NCBI GenBank assembly: GCA_002256005.1
Contig: NKIQ01000010.1
Span: 38,963 to 102,962 of the forward strand
Direction: 5' to 3'
Length of the DNA: 64,000 nucleotides
Origin: Alphaproteobacteria bacterium PA4
GTDB taxonomy: Bacteria; Pseudomonadota; Alphaproteobacteria; Sphingomonadales; Sphingomonadaceae
A program made the position numbers and the translations under genes. Below the pieces are notes generated by a model. The model was not told the origin of the DNA, did no database searches, and saw nothing but the letters and a program-made list of their open reading frames with translations. Shown here piece after piece: positions 62,864 through 64,000 of this stretch. Within the stretch, counting starts at the first letter, position 1. Every line of letters begins with the position of its first letter.

Positions 62864-62895
62864 GCAGCGACGCCAACCGGCCCCATATTCCGCCG

Positions 62896-63891
62896 ATGGC
62901 ATCCCCCGACTGGCTGGTCCCGCACCCCGACGGCATCCACATCGTGCCCGCCGATGTCTGGATCGATCCGTCGCGGCCGCGGTCGGCGGCGCTGGTCACC
63001 CATGGCCATGCCGATCATGCCCGCGCCGGCCATGGCAAGGTGCTGGCGACGCCGGCGACGCTGGCGATCATGGCGGCACGCTATGGTCCGCAACCAGGCG
63101 GGCAGGGCGTCGCCTATGGCGAAACCGTGCAGCTGGGCGAGGTCGGCGTGCGCTTCGTGCCGGCCGGGCATGTCCTCGGCTCGGCGCAGATCGTGCTGGA
63201 ATACCGCGGCCAGCGCATCGTCGTGTCGGGCGATTACAAGCGCCGGCCCGATCCCAGCTGTGCCGCGTTCGAGCCGGTGCCCTGCGATGTCTTCGTCACC
63301 GAAGCGACCTTCGGCCTGCCGGTGTTCCGCCACCCGCCGACCGCCGGCGAGGTGGCAAAGATCATCACCGCCCAGGCCGCCAATCCCGATCGCTGCGTTC
63401 TCGTTGGCGCCTATGCGCTGGGCAAGGCGCAGCGGGTGATCACCGAATTGCGCGCCGCCGGCCATGATGGCCCCATCCACCTGCACGGCGGCGTGCAGAA
63501 ACTCTGCGATCTCTACACGGCCTTCGGCGTCGATCTCGGCGATGTCCGCCCCGCTGCCGGGCCCAAGGCGGCGCTGAAGGGCGCCATCATCATCGCACCA
63601 CCCTCGGCGCTCGCCGATCGCTGGGCCGCCGGCCTGCCCGATCCGATCACCGCCATGGCATCAGGCTGGATGCGGGTGCGCCAGCGCGCCGTGCAGCGCG
63701 GTGTCGAGCTGCCGCTGATCATTTCCGACCATGCCGATTGGGACGAGCTGACCGACACCATCACCGAACTCGCCCCCGGCGAAGTCTGGGTCACCCACGG
63801 CCGCGAGGAGGCGCTGGTGCATTGGTGCCGCCTGCGCCAGATCCGGGCGCGGGCGCTCGATCTGGTCGGGCGCGAGGATGAGGCGGATTAG
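62896..63891 (+). CDS. Ligase-associated DNA exonuclease (metallo-beta-lactamase fold)
   Basis: The protein has 331 residues. The metal site is LVTHGHADHARAGHGKVLAT, with further histidines in FVPAGHVLGSAQI, and Asp in VVSGDYKRRPD. The beta-CASP part has VLVGAYALGKAQRVITEL, and IISDHADWDELTDTI has a C-terminal metal ligand. It matches the ligase-associated exonuclease family, whose genes usually sit with an ATP-dependent DNA ligase and an Lhr-like helicase. Those partners may lie just outside the window. It probably acts in DNA repair. Confidence 0.9.
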   Translation: MASPDWLVPHPDGIHIVPADVWIDPSRPRSAALVTHGHADHARAGHGKVLATPATLAIMAARYGPQPGGQGVAYGETVQLGEVGVRFVPAGHVLGSAQIVLEYRGQRIVVSGDYKRRPDPSCAAFEPVPCDVFVTEATFGLPVFRHPPTAGEVAKIITAQAANPDRCVLVGAYALGKAQRVITELRAAGHDGPIHLHGGVQKLCDLYTAFGVDLGDVRPAAGPKAALKGAIIIAPPSALADRWAAGLPDPITAMASGWMRVRQRAVQRGVELPLIISDHADWDELTDTITELAPGEVWVTHGREEALVHWCRLRQIRARALDLVGREDEAD

Positions 63892-63934
63892 GGTCCGGAC
63901 TCATAAATTACAGGGGTCGGCATGGGCTGGAGAG

Positions 63935-64000
63935 GCGAAATGGCTAGGCGCGGGCGCGCTGGCGGGGCTTTGCCCCCCGGCGAGCGACCGCAACGACGCC
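63935..64000. repeat. Second copy of the family C repeat core, cut by the window edge
   Basis: Starting GCGAAATGGCTAGGCGCGGG and ending CGCAACGACGCC, this is collinear over 66 bases with 25678-25743. The matching right arm would lie beyond the window. It follows the exonuclease gene by 43 bases. Confidence 0.8.

Noticed and set aside
62727..62999. Extended start for the M24 peptidase
   Set aside because: The upstream residues are unrelated to the family and run over the divergent promoter; the ATG at 62726 has a good ribosome site and signal peptide.
1..64000. tRNA or rRNA genes
   Set aside because: No cloverleaf-like sequence with a TTCGA-type T-loop in a plausible context, and no rRNA segment, was recognised in the intergenic regions by eye; a covariance-model scan would be decisive.

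Overview
The window is a GC-rich chromosomal segment that looks like an alphaproteobacterium of the order Sphingomonadales. This is inferred from the PEPxxWA-CTERM proteins, the rsmB/DUF1674 neighbourhood, many outer-membrane and exported hydrolases, a Rieske oxygenase with a DUF3237 neighbour, and short palindromic repeat families typical of that group. No rRNA, tRNA, CRISPR array or intact insertion sequence was recognised. Almost all DNA is coding, and many genes are coupled by ATGA or GTGA start/stop overlaps.

Layout, left half. A ccmF start (1-288, minus) runs off the left edge. Divergent from it is a three-gene redox cluster (365-5672): a flavin/cNMP-binding/Fe-S oxidoreductase, a multi-histidine membrane protein, and an FHA-domain decahaem cytochrome c. 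Then come ctpA, an alpha/beta hydrolase, a CrtC/AttH-like protein, rsmB, an SDR, an SDHAF4-like small protein with a GFA-family protein, DUF3237 and a Rieske oxygenase alpha subunit. From about 14.5 to 25.8 kb the composition drops. This islet holds a YcxB-like protein, a truncated duplicate of a B3 metallo-beta-lactamase gene, a 3107-residue autotransporter and three small ORFs. The intact beta-lactamase gene follows in an operon with gpsA and tsaD.

Layout, right half. Next are cfa with a covalent-flavin-type oxidase, an S10 peptidase, a PEP-CTERM protein, argG, yggT-folD-marC, an acyl-CoA ligase, two coupled polysaccharide-deacetylase-like genes, xerC, a transaldolase-like aldolase, a glutamine-synthetase-like enzyme, several small or secreted unknowns, an M1 peptidase, two tandem PEP-CTERM paralogues behind a likely sigma-54 promoter, hslVU, an acyltransferase, a flavin amine oxidase with a cytochrome c, three tandem M20 peptidases, a TerC protein, an M24 peptidase and a ligase-associated exonuclease.

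The strongest leads are four. The first is the redox cluster, in which cyclic-nucleotide and FHA sensor domains are built into a predicted electron conduit across the inner membrane. The second is the autotransporter islet, bounded by a 388-base direct repeat. The third is the amine oxidase/cytochrome c pair. The fourth is a set of nested, recurring palindromes that occupy every non-overlapping junction between convergent intact genes.
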